64,000 nt of DNA from Antarcticimicrobium sediminis (GCF_004348975.1 NZ_SMFP01000009.1:143030-207029), one strand, 5' to 3'. Shown: positions 7,560 to 16,005, counted from the first letter of the stretch. Numbers and translations are program-made. The notes: generated from the letters alone by a model not told the origin.

Positions 7560-9389
7560 ATGGCCCTTCTTGATGTAAAACAGCTGACCGTCAGCTTGAC
7601 CTCAAAGACTTCGACGCTTGATGCGGTGAGCGAGCTTACCTTTCAGCTGCAGCCGGGCAAGACGGTGGGGTTGGTGGGTGAATCCGGCGCCGGAAAGTCG
7701 ATGATCGGGCGCACCATTGCCCAGCTGTTGCCGCCCGGCTTTGCCGTGACCGGCGGCGAATTGCTGTTTGATGGCGAGGACCTGGTGGGCATGGCGCCCG
7801 AACGGCGCCGCTCCCTGTTGGGGCGTGACATCGCCTTTATTCCGCAAGAGCCACTGTCGGCGCTGAACCCGGTGCTGACCATCGGCCAGCAGTTCCGCGA
7901 ACATCTGGAGCATATCGGCAAGGGCGGCGCTGGCTGGAAGGACCGCGCGGCGGCAGAGTTGGAGGCGGTGCATCTGCATGAGCCGCGCGCGTTGCTCAAC
8001 CGCTATCCGCATCAGTTGTCGGGGGGCATGTGTCAGCGGGTGCTGATCGCCATGGCCTTTGCCAGCCGTCCGCGCCTGTTGATCGCGGACGAGCCGACCA
8101 CCGCGCTTGACGTCTCGGTGCAGGCGCGCATCGTGCGCCTGATCGGCGAGATGCAAAAGCGCGACGGCACGGCGGTGATCTTCATCACCCACGACCTGCG
8201 GCTGGCGGCCGAGATTTGCGACGATGTGATCGTGCTCTATGCCGGGCGGCAGGCGGAATATGGTCCGGCAGAGGTGCTGTTTCGCGACCCCGCCCACCCC
8301 TATACCCGCTGTCTGGAATTGGCGGTGCCGGATGTGACGGGAGATCCGCGCGGGCTGTATCTGCTGCCCGAACGGATGCCAGGGCTGAAGGCGATCGCCG
8401 ATCTGAAGGGCTGTCGGTTCGCCACCCGCTGCCCGTTGGCAGACGACACCTGCCATACGCAGGAACCGGGTCTGGCAGAGGTCGCGCCGGGCCATGTTTC
8501 GGCCTGCTGGAAAAGCTTCGCCACCGAGGGGATCACGCCACCACCCGCGCCCGCCGTTGCGGCCCGGGGCAGCGAAAAGATCCTTGAGGCGCGCGGGCTG
8601 AGCAAAAGCTTTGTCACCAATTGGCGGCTGTTTGGCGGGGCGTCGCATTTTCACGCGCTGAAGGCCGCCGATTTCATCGTGCGGGATGCGGAATTTGTCG
8701 GCGTCGTTGGCGAAAGCGGCAGCGGCAAAAGCACCTTGGCCCGGACCTTGATCGGACTGGAAACCCCGACCTCCGGCACGCTGCAACTGTTGGGGCGCGA
8801 CATCATCGGAACCGATGGCGGCACTCGGGACTGGCGGCAGAAACAGATGCAGATCGTGTTTCAGGACCCGCAATCGGCGCTGAACCCGCGCCGCAAGGTG
8901 GGCAGCATCGTCGCGCAGGCGCTGGAGGTCGGCGGGCCGCGCCTGACGGCGGAGGCGTTGGAGGTGCGGATCCGCGATTTGCTGTCTGACACCGGATTGT
9001 CGCAGGAAATGGCGGCGCGCTACCCCTCGCAGTTGTCGGGCGGTCAGAAACAACGGGTCAACATCGCCCGCGCGCTGTGTCGTCTGCCGCGCCTGCTGAT
9101 CGCGGACGAAATCGCATCGGGGCTTGATGTCTCGGTGCAGGCGCAGCTTCTGAACCTGTTGCTGCGTCTGCGCGAAGAACTGGGGTTCTCCATGCTGTTC
9201 ATCTCGCATGATCTCGCGGTGGTGCGGTATCTTTGCGACCGGGTGCTGGTGATGTCGAAGGGCGAAATCGTCGAGCATGGCGAGACCGAGGTGGTGTTCT
9301 CCGATCCGCAGCATCCCTATACCCGCAGCCTGCTGGCCGCCGTGCCGAAAGGCGTTCGCGCGCCGCAGGTTGAGGAGCTGAGCGCATGA
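7560..9389 (+). CDS. Fused dual ATP-binding protein of peptide-type ABC transporter (DppD-DppF type)
   Basis: The 609-residue protein fuses two nucleotide-binding domains, each followed by an oligopeptide-transporter C-terminal extension (cysteine-bearing GCRFATRCPL after the first). Domain 1: Walker A GESGAGKS at 40-47, signature LSGGMCQRV near 153, Walker B LLIADEPTTALD. Domain 2: GESGSGKS near 384, LSGGQKQRV near 490, and LLIADEIASGLD, where most relatives have DEPTSALD. The catalytic Glu is retained in both, but the Pro-Thr-Ser-Ala run after it is altered in domain 2, and the first signature has Cys where Arg is usual. It energises the 5.7-7.6 kb permeases. Its last codons overlap the MDR gene by 4 bases. 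Confidence 0.95.
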   Translation: MALLDVKQLTVSLTSKTSTLDAVSELTFQLQPGKTVGLVGESGAGKSMIGRTIAQLLPPGFAVTGGELLFDGEDLVGMAPERRRSLLGRDIAFIPQEPLSALNPVLTIGQQFREHLEHIGKGGAGWKDRAAAELEAVHLHEPRALLNRYPHQLSGGMCQRVLIAMAFASRPRLLIADEPTTALDVSVQARIVRLIGEMQKRDGTAVIFITHDLRLAAEICDDVIVLYAGRQAEYGPAEVLFRDPAHPYTRCLELAVPDVTGDPRGLYLLPERMPGLKAIADLKGCRFATRCPLADDTCHTQEPGLAEVAPGHVSACWKSFATEGITPPPAPAVAARGSEKILEARGLSKSFVTNWRLFGGASHFHALKAADFIVRDAEFVGVVGESGSGKSTLARTLIGLETPTSGTLQLLGRDIIGTDGGTRDWRQKQMQIVFQDPQSALNPRRKVGSIVAQALEVGGPRLTAEALEVRIRDLLSDTGLSQEMAARYPSQLSGGQKQRVNIARALCRLPRLLIADEIASGLDVSVQAQLLNLLLRLREELGFSMLFISHDLAVVRYLCDRVLVMSKGEIVEHGETEVVFSDPQHPYTRSLLAAVPKGVRAPQVEELSA

Positions 9390-10330
9390 AGGCGGTGCAA
9401 TATGCCCGCCACGGTGGGCCAGAGGTGTTGGAGCTGGTGGATCTGCCGCGCCCCACCTGTGGGCCGGGAGAGATCCGCGTCGCGATGCGCGCGGTCAGTG
9501 CAAACCCGGTGGATGGCAAGCTGCGCGCCGGGGCCTTGGGCGCGGTGGCTGGGGGTGGCGATCTGCCCGCTGGCACCGGGCGCGACGGGGCCGGTTGCGT
9601 GCAAGAGGTCGGCGCCGGGGTCGATCCGGCATGGCTGGGCCGTCTCGTCTGCCTGCTGAGCGCGCGCGGGCAGGCGGCTTGGGCGGAGGAGGTGGTGGTG
9701 CCTGTCTCCTGTGCTGCTTTGGTGCCGGACCGCGTTGATCCAAGTGCCGCCGCCGCGCTGCCGCTGGCGGGGATCTGCGCGTGGCGCGCGCTGGTCGAGG
9801 TGGCGGATGTTCGACCCGGGCAGCGCGTGTTGATCCACGCCGGGGCCGGGGGCGTGGGGCATCTGGCGGTGCAGCTTGCCCGCGCGCGCGGGGCCGAGGT
9901 TTTCGCCACCTGTTCGGCGGCCAACCGTGATTTTGTGCTTGGTCTTGGGGCGCATCATGTCGTGGCCTATGACGAGGCCGATTTTTCCGCCGAGTTCTCG
10001 GATCTCGATGTGGTCTATGATCTGGTGGGTGGCGCGGTGCATCTGGCCAGCGCAAATGTGCTGCGCCCGGACGGGATGCTGGTCTATCTCAACGCCATGC
10101 CGTTCGATGCCTCCGCCCTGCGCAGCGACATCCGGCACGCGTTGGTGCAGATCGCTCCCGATCCTGTCGCGATGTCCGCCATGCTTGAACTGGTCGCGGC
10201 GCAAAAGATCACCCCGGCGCTTACCCTCTTGCCGTTCGCCGATTTCGCCCGCGCGCAGGCGCTTAGCGATTCCGGCCACGCACGCGGCAAGATCGTGCTG
10301 GAGCTGCCCCCAGCGGAGGTGACGCAATGA
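9386..10330 (+). CDS. Zinc-independent MDR oxidoreductase, quinone oxidoreductase-like
   Basis: This 314-residue medium-chain dehydrogenase/reductase has the GroES-like N-terminus (MKAVQYARHGGPEVLEL, SANPVDGKLRAG, GTGRDGAGCV) and a Rossmann dinucleotide-binding segment HAGAGGVGHLAVQLARA near residues 150-166, the AxxGGVG form of NADPH quinone reductases. The catalytic-zinc Cys/His set of alcohol dehydrogenases is absent. It probably reduces a quinone or activated double bond with NADPH in the cytoplasm. The ATG overlaps the ATPase stop, and its own stop overlaps the next gene, so all are one operon. The substrate is probably related to what the transporter imports. Confidence 0.9.
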   Translation: MKAVQYARHGGPEVLELVDLPRPTCGPGEIRVAMRAVSANPVDGKLRAGALGAVAGGGDLPAGTGRDGAGCVQEVGAGVDPAWLGRLVCLLSARGQAAWAEEVVVPVSCAALVPDRVDPSAAAALPLAGICAWRALVEVADVRPGQRVLIHAGAGGVGHLAVQLARARGAEVFATCSAANRDFVLGLGAHHVVAYDEADFSAEFSDLDVVYDLVGGAVHLASANVLRPDGMLVYLNAMPFDASALRSDIRHALVQIAPDPVAMSAMLELVAAQKITPALTLLPFADFARAQALSDSGHARGKIVLELPPAEVTQ

Positions 10331-11715
10331 CCGAAAGCTTCACGCAACGGCTCCTCGACACTCTTGGCCCCGATCTGGTGGCGCTGGGCGATGATATCGC
10401 CGAACGCTACCAAAGTGACTGGGCCGGGTTGCCGCGGACCCGCCCACTGGCGTTGGTGCGGCCGCGCAACACCGAACAGGTGTCAGCGTTGATGGCGCTT
10501 TGCCATGCCGAAGGCGTCCCGGTTGTGCCGCAGGGCGGACGCACCGGCATTTCCGGCGCCGCCCATCCGCGCGCTGACGCGGTGGCGCTGTCGCTGGAAC
10601 GGATGACACGGATCGAGGCGGTGGATGGCGAGGCCGCGCAGATCGTGGCAGAGGCCGGCGTGGTGCTGGAGGCGGCGCAATCCGCCGCGCGGGACGCCGG
10701 GATGATGCTGGGCATCGACATCGGGTCGCGCGGCAGTTGCCAATTGGGCGGCGTGATTGCCACCAATGCTGGCGGCAATACGGTGATCCGCTATGGCATG
10801 GCCCGCGACCACGTGCTGGGGCTTGAGGTCGTTCTGGCCGACGGCACGGTGATCCGCGACATGCTGGGGTTGATCAAGAACAACGCGGGTCTTGACGTGA
10901 AACAGCTTTTCATCGGGTCCGAGGGGCTGCTGGGGGTGATCACCCGCTGTGTGCTGCGGCTGCAGCCGGCGCCGGTGGCCTCTGAAACGGCGCTCTGCGC
11001 CGCAGCCGATACCGATGCGGTGATCGCCTTGTTGGTGCATGTCCGCGCCGCGCTTGGGCCGCAGCTTTCCGGGTTCGAGGTGATGTGGCCCAGCTTTTAC
11101 ACCTGCATGTCCGAGGGCGCGGGCGTTGCGCTGGCGCTGCCCGCTGGCGGTCCGCATGTGCTGATCGAGGCCACGGGGTTCGCCGCCACCGCCCTGCGCG
11201 AGACGGTGGAACAGGCGCTGGGCGAGGCGTTGGAACAGGGGATCCTTACCGATGCCGTGCTGGCGAAATCGGTGCAGGAGGGGCGCAGGCTTTGGGCGAT
11301 TCGGGAAAGCGTGGCCGAGTTTTCGACCGTCCTTGGCCCCATTGTGCCGTTTGACGTGTCAATCCCGCTGCACCAGATGTCGCAAACCGTTGCGGCGCTT
11401 GAGGCGGGGATCGCCGCGCGCTGGCCCGGGGCGCGGGCGCTGACCTATGGTCACATCGGCGACAACAACCTGCATCTGGTGGTCGCCCTGCCAGAGTCCT
11501 CGGATACATTGGCCGAGACGGCGCTGAAAACCTTTGTCTATGACGCCATCCGCGATTGCGGCGGCTCCGTTTCGGCAGAGCATGGGATCGGCGCCATCAA
11601 ACGCGCGTATCTAAGTCACACCCGCTCCGAGGCCGAGATCGCCTTGATGCGCGCGGTGAAGGCAACGCTTGACCCCAAGGCCATCCTGAATCCGGGGAAA
11701 AGCTTCGCGGGCTGA
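10327..11715 (+). CDS. FAD-binding oxidase, GlcD/D-2-hydroxyacid dehydrogenase type
   Basis: The 462-residue flavoenzyme of the VAO/PCMH fold has an FAD-binding domain in its first 200 residues (RPRNTEQVSAL, VVPQGGRTGISGAA, GSCQLGGVIATNAGG, GSEGLLGVIT) and a C-terminal FAD-linked oxidase cap with YGHIGDNNLHL (about 374-384) and SAEHGIGAIKR (about 416-426). The histidines there are metal or substrate ligands in the D-2-hydroxyglutarate and D-lactate dehydrogenase group. It likely oxidises a D-2-hydroxyacid to the oxo acid, passing electrons to quinone or ETF. As last gene of the operon it suggests that the imported ligand yields a hydroxyacid. Glycolate oxidase subunit D is less likely because no glcE/glcF accompanies it. 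Confidence 0.9.
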   Translation: MTESFTQRLLDTLGPDLVALGDDIAERYQSDWAGLPRTRPLALVRPRNTEQVSALMALCHAEGVPVVPQGGRTGISGAAHPRADAVALSLERMTRIEAVDGEAAQIVAEAGVVLEAAQSAARDAGMMLGIDIGSRGSCQLGGVIATNAGGNTVIRYGMARDHVLGLEVVLADGTVIRDMLGLIKNNAGLDVKQLFIGSEGLLGVITRCVLRLQPAPVASETALCAAADTDAVIALLVHVRAALGPQLSGFEVMWPSFYTCMSEGAGVALALPAGGPHVLIEATGFAATALRETVEQALGEALEQGILTDAVLAKSVQEGRRLWAIRESVAEFSTVLGPIVPFDVSIPLHQMSQTVAALEAGIAARWPGARALTYGHIGDNNLHLVVALPESSDTLAETALKTFVYDAIRDCGGSVSAEHGIGAIKRAYLSHTRSEAEIALMRAVKATLDPKAILNPGKSFAG

Positions 11716-11728
11716 CCCCGAAGCTTTC
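11698..11728. terminator. Bidirectional intrinsic terminator between convergent genes
   Basis: AAAGCTTCG (11699-11707) and CGAAGCTTT (11719-11727) form a perfect 9-pair stem with an 11-base loop. It overlaps the stop codon of the plus-strand oxidase and lies before the stop of the minus-strand monooxygenase at 11746. The A/T ends of the stem serve both directions. Confidence 0.65.
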
Positions 11729-11745
11729 GCTGACCTCCGAAACCC

Positions 11746-13056
11746 TCAGCGTAGGGATTTCACCGGTAGGCCAAGGTTTTCGCGCAGGGTGGCGCCCTCG
11801 TATTCTGTACGGAACAGCCCGCGATTTTGCAGGTCCGGCAGCACCAGCTCGGTGAAATCATTCAGCGCATCGGGCAGATGGGTGGGGATGATGTTGAACC
11901 CGTCCGCCGCCCGCGTCTCCAGCCAGAGCTGCATCTCGTCGGCGATCTCTTCGCCGGTGCCGATCACCATCCGGTGCCCGCGCCCGGCGGCCAAGGTCGT
12001 GTAAAGTTGGCGGATGGTATAGCCTTCGCGCTGGGCCAGCTTGTACATCCCCTCGGCCCGACTGCGGAACGCGGGGTCTTTTGGCTCTGGTACCGGCCCG
12101 TCAAGATCATAGTCGGACAGATCCCCCAGCCGGTCGTAAAGCGAGGCAAGCCCGACGCGCGGGTCGATCAGCGCCTGCAAGGCGTCGTACTTGGCCTGTG
12201 CCTCGGCCTTGGTGCGCCCGACAATGGGCATCAGCCCCGGCATGATCAGCAGATCCTCGTCGTCGCGGCCCAGCCCGGGCAGCCGGTCCTTGATCGAGGC
12301 ATAAAAGGCCTGCGCATCCGCAAGGTCTTGCTTGGCGGTAAAGACCACATCCGCCGCCCGTGCCGCCACCGCGCGCCCGGCCTCGGAATCGCCGGCAAAG
12401 AAGATCACCGGCTCGCCCTGCGGACTGCGCGCCATATGTAGCGGGCCGCGTACGCTGAAGAATTGTCCTTGATGGTTCAGCTCATGCATCTTGTCGGGGT
12501 CATAGAAGATCCCCGATTTCTGGTCGCGGATAAAGGCATCGGCGTCAAAGCTGTTCCACAGCCCCCGTACCACATCGACGAATTCGGACGCCCGGTCATA
12601 GCGGGTGTCATAGTCTGGCGTGTCCATATGGCCGAAGTTCAGGGCATCTTCCTTGCCCCAGGAGGTCACCACGTTCCAGCCGGCGCGCCCGCCGCTCATG
12701 TGATCCAGCGACAGGACCTGACGCGCCAGGTTGAAGGGTTCGCTATAGGTGGTGGACCCGGTGGACACGAGGCCGATCCGCTCGGTCAGCGGCGCCAGCG
12801 CCGACAGCAGCGTGATCGGTTCCAGCTCGGCCACATGGCTGGAGCGGCAGCGCGACCCTGCGGGATTGTCCGCGCCCCGGATCGCCAGCTCGTCGGCCAT
12901 GAAGACCAGATCGAATTTGGCCGCTTCGGCGGCTTGGGTGATGCCCCGGAAATAGGCCAGATCCATTGACCCGTCGGGTTGGTTTCCGGGGTGGCGCCAT
13001 GCGGCGACATGATAACCCATGCGGAACATGGACAGGCCGAGTCTGAGCTGTTTCAT
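11746..13056 (-). CDS. LLM flavin-dependent monooxygenase, NtaA/SnaA/DszA type
   Basis: The 436-residue class C flavin monooxygenase starts at MKQLRLGLSMF (AGGA site upstream); 14 codons of possible upstream extension lack family similarity. Family marks are FRMGYHVAAWRHPG at the N-terminus, DLVFMADELAI, LSALAPLTERIGLVSTGSTT (shown here as LTERIGLVSTGSTT), HMSGGRAGWNVVTSW, and SPQGEPVIFFAGDSEAGR. NtaA-type enzymes use FMNH2 from a separate reductase to oxygenate amines, thiophenes or sulfonates. The FMN reductase is encoded 29 bases upstream on the same strand, giving a two-component monooxygenase. The substrate is unknown; nitrilotriacetate-like, sulfone or thioether compounds are possible. 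Confidence 0.92.
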   Translation of the reverse strand: MKQLRLGLSMFRMGYHVAAWRHPGNQPDGSMDLAYFRGITQAAEAAKFDLVFMADELAIRGADNPAGSRCRSSHVAELEPITLLSALAPLTERIGLVSTGSTTYSEPFNLARQVLSLDHMSGGRAGWNVVTSWGKEDALNFGHMDTPDYDTRYDRASEFVDVVRGLWNSFDADAFIRDQKSGIFYDPDKMHELNHQGQFFSVRGPLHMARSPQGEPVIFFAGDSEAGRAVAARAADVVFTAKQDLADAQAFYASIKDRLPGLGRDDEDLLIMPGLMPIVGRTKAEAQAKYDALQALIDPRVGLASLYDRLGDLSDYDLDGPVPEPKDPAFRSRAEGMYKLAQREGYTIRQLYTTLAAGRGHRMVIGTGEEIADEMQLWLETRAADGFNIIPTHLPDALNDFTELVLPDLQNRGLFRTEYEGATLRENLGLPVKSLR

Positions 13057-13085
13057 CTTGGAGATCCTGTGGCGAGGGGGAGGGG

Positions 13086-13670
13086 TTAGCCTGCGCACGC
13101 CATGGCGCTGGGGGCACCGGTGGCGGGCGCGGCGGCCCGGTGTCCGGCCATGCGGGCGAATCCCTTGGCCGCGAGGGTGATGCGGTCGACCAGCGCGGGG
13201 TCGCAGACCTTGCCCTCGGCGAAATCAGCAGCACCGGCATAGATGGCGATGGGCGCGGTGGCGGCGCCAAAAAAGCCGAACAGCGGGCGCAGTTGATGCT
13301 CGACCATCAGCGCATGTTTCTGGCCGCCACCGGCGGCGCAGATCAGTACCGGCTTGTTCAGAAGCAGGTCCGGATCGACCAGATCAAAGACATGTTTGAA
13401 CGCCCCGGAGTAAGACCCCTTGTAGACCGGGGAGCCCACCACCAGAAGATCGGCCTGCTCAATGCCATCAAGGATCGCGCTGGCCTCTGGCGGCAGGTCA
13501 TTGCGGGTCTGGCCCAGACGCACCTGCATGAAGGGGGCAATATTGGCGGCCTGAATCGTCACCGGCGTCAATCGCCCCAGCTCACGCGCTGTATGGTCGA
13601 TCAGGACCGAGGTTTTCGAGCCGGCGCTATCGCTGCCGCAGAACGTGAACAGGCTTTGATTATCTGTCAT
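13086..13670 (-). CDS. NAD(P)H-dependent FMN reductase, SsuE/MsuE family
   Basis: This 194-residue flavodoxin-like reductase has a phosphate-binding N-terminus (GSDSAGSKTSVL), the family hallmark DLLVVGSPVYKGSYSGAFK and FDLVDPDLLLNKPV. It supplies reduced FMN to the adjacent LLM monooxygenase in the cytoplasm. It is the first gene of the leftward transcript and is divergent from the HutC-type regulator, with 93 bases between start codons carrying opposed promoters. The C-terminus is short and Ala-rich. Assignment to reductase is firm; SsuE versus MsuE cannot be separated by eye. Confidence 0.9.
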   Translation of the reverse strand: MTDNQSLFTFCGSDSAGSKTSVLIDHTARELGRLTPVTIQAANIAPFMQVRLGQTRNDLPPEASAILDGIEQADLLVVGSPVYKGSYSGAFKHVFDLVDPDLLLNKPVLICAAGGGQKHALMVEHQLRPLFGFFGAATAPIAIYAGAADFAEGKVCDPALVDRITLAAKGFARMAGHRAAAPATGAPSAMACAG

Positions 13671-13705
13671 GATGCGATTTCATCCCGCTGCTGACTGGGG
13701 TTTGG

Positions 13706-13755
13706 TTGAAGAGATTTTCTTATTACTATATAAGATATATAAAAGCGAAAGGCAA
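13706..13755. promoter_or_regulatory. Overlapping divergent promoters
   Basis: Rightward: TTGAAG (13706-13711), 17 bases, TATAAG (13729-13734), toward the HutC-type regulator at 13764. Leftward: TTGCCT read from the minus strand (13755-13750), 17 bases, TATATA (13732-13727), toward the FMN reductase. The two -10 elements share bases and sit in the short repeat TATAT-AAG-ATATA (13727-13739), so binding of one regulator could control both directions. Confidence 0.5.
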
Positions 13756-13763
13756 GAACGTGT

Positions 13764-14531
13764 ATGACAGATGACTCTTCTGACGCCAGCCTCTGGCCGA
13801 CGCACGCTGCGCCCAAGGCCGTGCCGCTGTACGAGGTGGTCAAACGCCAGATCACCGAGGCGATTTTCGAGGGGCGCTGGCCGCCGGGCACGGTGCTGCC
13901 AAACGAGATCGAATTGGCCGAGCGATTCGGTGTGGCGGTGGGGACGCTGCGCCGCGCGCTCAATGACCTGACCAAGGAGGGGCTGCTGGCGCGCCGACGC
14001 AAGACCGGCACCGTGGTGACCGACCGCACGCCGCAGATCAGTCTGCGCTTTCTGCTGCAGTATTTCCGGTTGCATGGGTTGGACGGCGGGCTGCAACGGG
14101 CGGTGGCACGTACGCTGAAGGTGACAGCGGGCCCGGCCACGGGCGAAGAGGCGGCGGGGCTGAGGATCGCGCCGGGCGAGGAGGTACTGAGGATCGACCG
14201 CCTGCGCATGGTCGAGGGGCTGCCAGCGATGCTGGATCACTATACGCTGTCGCCCACCCGGTTCCCGGTGGTGCCGCGTGAGGTCGCGGAGATGCCGACG
14301 CTGATCTACACCCATTTGATCGAGGCGGGCGGCCTGCGCATTTCGGCCGTGCGTGAGAAACTGGCGGCAGAGGCGGCGACGCCCGAGGTGGCCGCCGAGC
14401 TGGGATTGGAGCCCGGCGCGCCGATACTGGTGATCGAAGAGACGGTCTATGATCAGCTCAATGCGCCGGTGATCCTTGCCCTGCATGAGGCCAGTACCGC
14501 GCGGCATCGCTATGTAAACGAGTTGCAATGA
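13764..14531 (+). CDS. GntR family regulator, HutC type (UTRA domain)
   Basis: The 255-residue protein has an N-terminal GntR winged helix (PLYEVVKRQITEAIFEG, LPNEIELAERFGVAVGTLRRAL, RRRKTGTVV; the middle motif is quoted in part) and a C-terminal UTRA effector domain with EVLRIDRLRMVEGLPAMLDHY and PGAPILVIEETVYD. Unlike FCD proteins, UTRA proteins have a chorismate-lyase-like ligand fold. It is divergent from the FMN reductase/monooxygenase pair and is the obvious candidate to regulate them. Its stop is 7 bases from the stop of the convergent hydroxyacid dehydrogenase. The effector cannot be told from sequence. Confidence 0.9.
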   Translation: MTDDSSDASLWPTHAAPKAVPLYEVVKRQITEAIFEGRWPPGTVLPNEIELAERFGVAVGTLRRALNDLTKEGLLARRRKTGTVVTDRTPQISLRFLLQYFRLHGLDGGLQRAVARTLKVTAGPATGEEAAGLRIAPGEEVLRIDRLRMVEGLPAMLDHYTLSPTRFPVVPREVAEMPTLIYTHLIEAGGLRISAVREKLAAEAATPEVAAELGLEPGAPILVIEETVYDQLNAPVILALHEASTARHRYVNELQ

Positions 14532-14538
14532 GGGTGGA

Positions 14539-15735
14539 TCATTCCGGCTGCCGAAACAGGCAGCTATCGTCCAACTCCGCGCGACTGGGGCAGCCCAAAA
14601 GCGCGGCGCAGCGTTCTGCCTCTTCCTGCAGGAGGTGGAGCGCGCGCCCTGCGCCCGGGGTGCCGGCAGCCCCCAAGCCATAAAGCGCGGCGCGCCCCAC
14701 CAGAACCCCGTCGGCCCCCAGCGCCAGCGCCTTGACGATGTCACTGCCGCGCCGGATGCCGCTGTCGACGAAAAGCTTGAGCCGCCCTTTGGCGATCGGG
14801 ACGGCTTGCGCCAGAACCTCGATGGGAGAGGGGGCGCCGTCGAGTTGGCGGCCGCCGTGATTGCTGAGCACCACGGCATCGGCGCCGTGGCGGATCGCCA
14901 TTTCGACATCCTGCGGCGCAAGCAGGCCCTTGAGGATCAACCGGCGCGGCCAGTGCCGGCGCAGCCAGTCCACCCGGTCCCAGTCGAGATCGGGGTCGGT
15001 CTGTTCGCGCAGCCATGTTGCGGCGCTGACCATGTCGGATTTCCCGTCCGGCAGTGCCTCGGCCAGCGTTGCGAACCTTGGCGTGCCGTGGCGCATCAGG
15101 TCCAGCATCCAGCGTGGGTGCCGCAGCATCTCCAGCTTGCGGGCCAGTGTCGGATCGGTGCCCGCACGATAGCTGCGCTTGTCCCAGCCGCGATTGCCGA
15201 ACACGCTGCCGTCGACTGTCAGCACCAGCGCCTCTGACCCGGCTGCCTCGGCACGGCGCAGCAACATCTCTACGGCAGCCTGACTTTGGAAGACATAAAG
15301 CTGCATCCAGTGCCGCAGGCCGGGCAGCGCCGCGACCGCCTCCAGCGGGTCGTTCGATACCGTGCTTTGGGTGAAGGGAAGGCCAGCGGCCGCGGCGGCC
15401 CGGGCCAGCGCGATATCCCCTTGCGGCCAGAGCAGCCCGTTAAACCCCGTGGGGGCCACGGCCACCGGCAGCGGTGCCGGGCGGCCCAGAAGATCGCCCG
15501 CCAGCGTGGCGCCCCCCACCCTGCGCAATATGCGGGGCATCAGGGCGATGTCGTCATAGGCGGCGCGGTTGCGTCTGAGCGTCAACTCCTCCTCGGCGCC
15601 GCCTTCGAGATATTCAAAGACCAAAGCCGGCAGCCGCCGCCGCGCCATGGCGCGCAGATCTCGGATGTCGACCGCACGGGCCGGATCACGCCCGCGATAG
15701 AGGCTCCGGCGCAGGTCTTGGCCAAAGGTTTCCAT
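14539..15735 (-). CDS. FMN-dependent alpha-hydroxyacid dehydrogenase (LldD/mandelate dehydrogenase family)
   Basis: This 398-residue TIM-barrel flavoenzyme shows the family landmarks RRRLPALVFEYLEGGAEEE (fragment FEYLEGGAEEE), PTGFNGLLWPQGD, LVLTVDGSVFGNR, the active-site stretch VLSNHGGRQLDGAPSP with catalytic His near residue 293, and DSGIRRGSDIVKALALGADG for FMN phosphate (quoted as SGIRRGSDIVKAL). It oxidises an L-2-hydroxyacid to the 2-oxo acid and usually feeds electrons to the membrane quinone pool. A GAGAGGA site precedes the ATG at 15735. A perfect inverted repeat at 15757-15774 lies 21 bases upstream, matching sites near the FCD regulator, so it is probably in that regulon. L-lactate, glycolate and mandelate are all possible substrates. 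Confidence 0.92.
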   Translation of the reverse strand: METFGQDLRRSLYRGRDPARAVDIRDLRAMARRRLPALVFEYLEGGAEEELTLRRNRAAYDDIALMPRILRRVGGATLAGDLLGRPAPLPVAVAPTGFNGLLWPQGDIALARAAAAAGLPFTQSTVSNDPLEAVAALPGLRHWMQLYVFQSQAAVEMLLRRAEAAGSEALVLTVDGSVFGNRGWDKRSYRAGTDPTLARKLEMLRHPRWMLDLMRHGTPRFATLAEALPDGKSDMVSAATWLREQTDPDLDWDRVDWLRRHWPRRLILKGLLAPQDVEMAIRHGADAVVLSNHGGRQLDGAPSPIEVLAQAVPIAKGRLKLFVDSGIRRGSDIVKALALGADGVLVGRAALYGLGAAGTPGAGRALHLLQEEAERCAALLGCPSRAELDDSCLFRQPE

Positions 15736-15756
15736 GTCTATCCTCTCGTTTGGGTC

Positions 15757-15774
15757 AAAACAGGATACTGTTTT
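15757..15774. promoter_or_regulatory. Perfect FCD-type operator upstream of the hydroxyacid dehydrogenase
   Basis: AAAACAG-GATA-CTGTTTT is a perfect 7-base inverted repeat with a 4-base spacer, centred 31 bases upstream of the dehydrogenase start. Related sites at 3134-3151 and 3307-3324 border the GntR-FCD gene, the probable cognate regulator. Confidence 0.6.
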
Positions 15775-15872
15775 TCGCCCATTTCTTCGGATTCAGCCTG
15801 CCGCCTGTTGCTGCGTGGTTAAAAAGCTGGCCAAATAGTGGGGTTTCGTCTTGAATGGATGAAATATCATGA

Positions 15873-15901
15873 TTGACTTGCGGTTCAAACATTTCTTTAA
15901 A
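15873..15901 (+). promoter_or_regulatory. Putative sigma70 promoter for the LLM gene at 16006
   Basis: TTGACT (15873-15878), a 17-base spacer and TTTAAA (15896-15901) precede the plus-strand monooxygenase. A GTATAC core overlaps the downstream edge (15902-15907). The site is plausible in spacing, with five and four consensus matches. Confidence 0.4.
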
Positions 15902-16005
15902 GTATACAGAAAATAGGACGCTCTACATGGTTCCCGCGTCGACATCGGCGGGGAGGGCCTGTGCGGGTCAATGGCTGCAGCGTCCGCGACAGGAAAGGAA
16001 AGCCT

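Noticed and set aside
7602..9314. A 570-codon minus-strand open frame
   Set aside because: It is antisense to the fused ABC ATPase and has no recognisable protein features.
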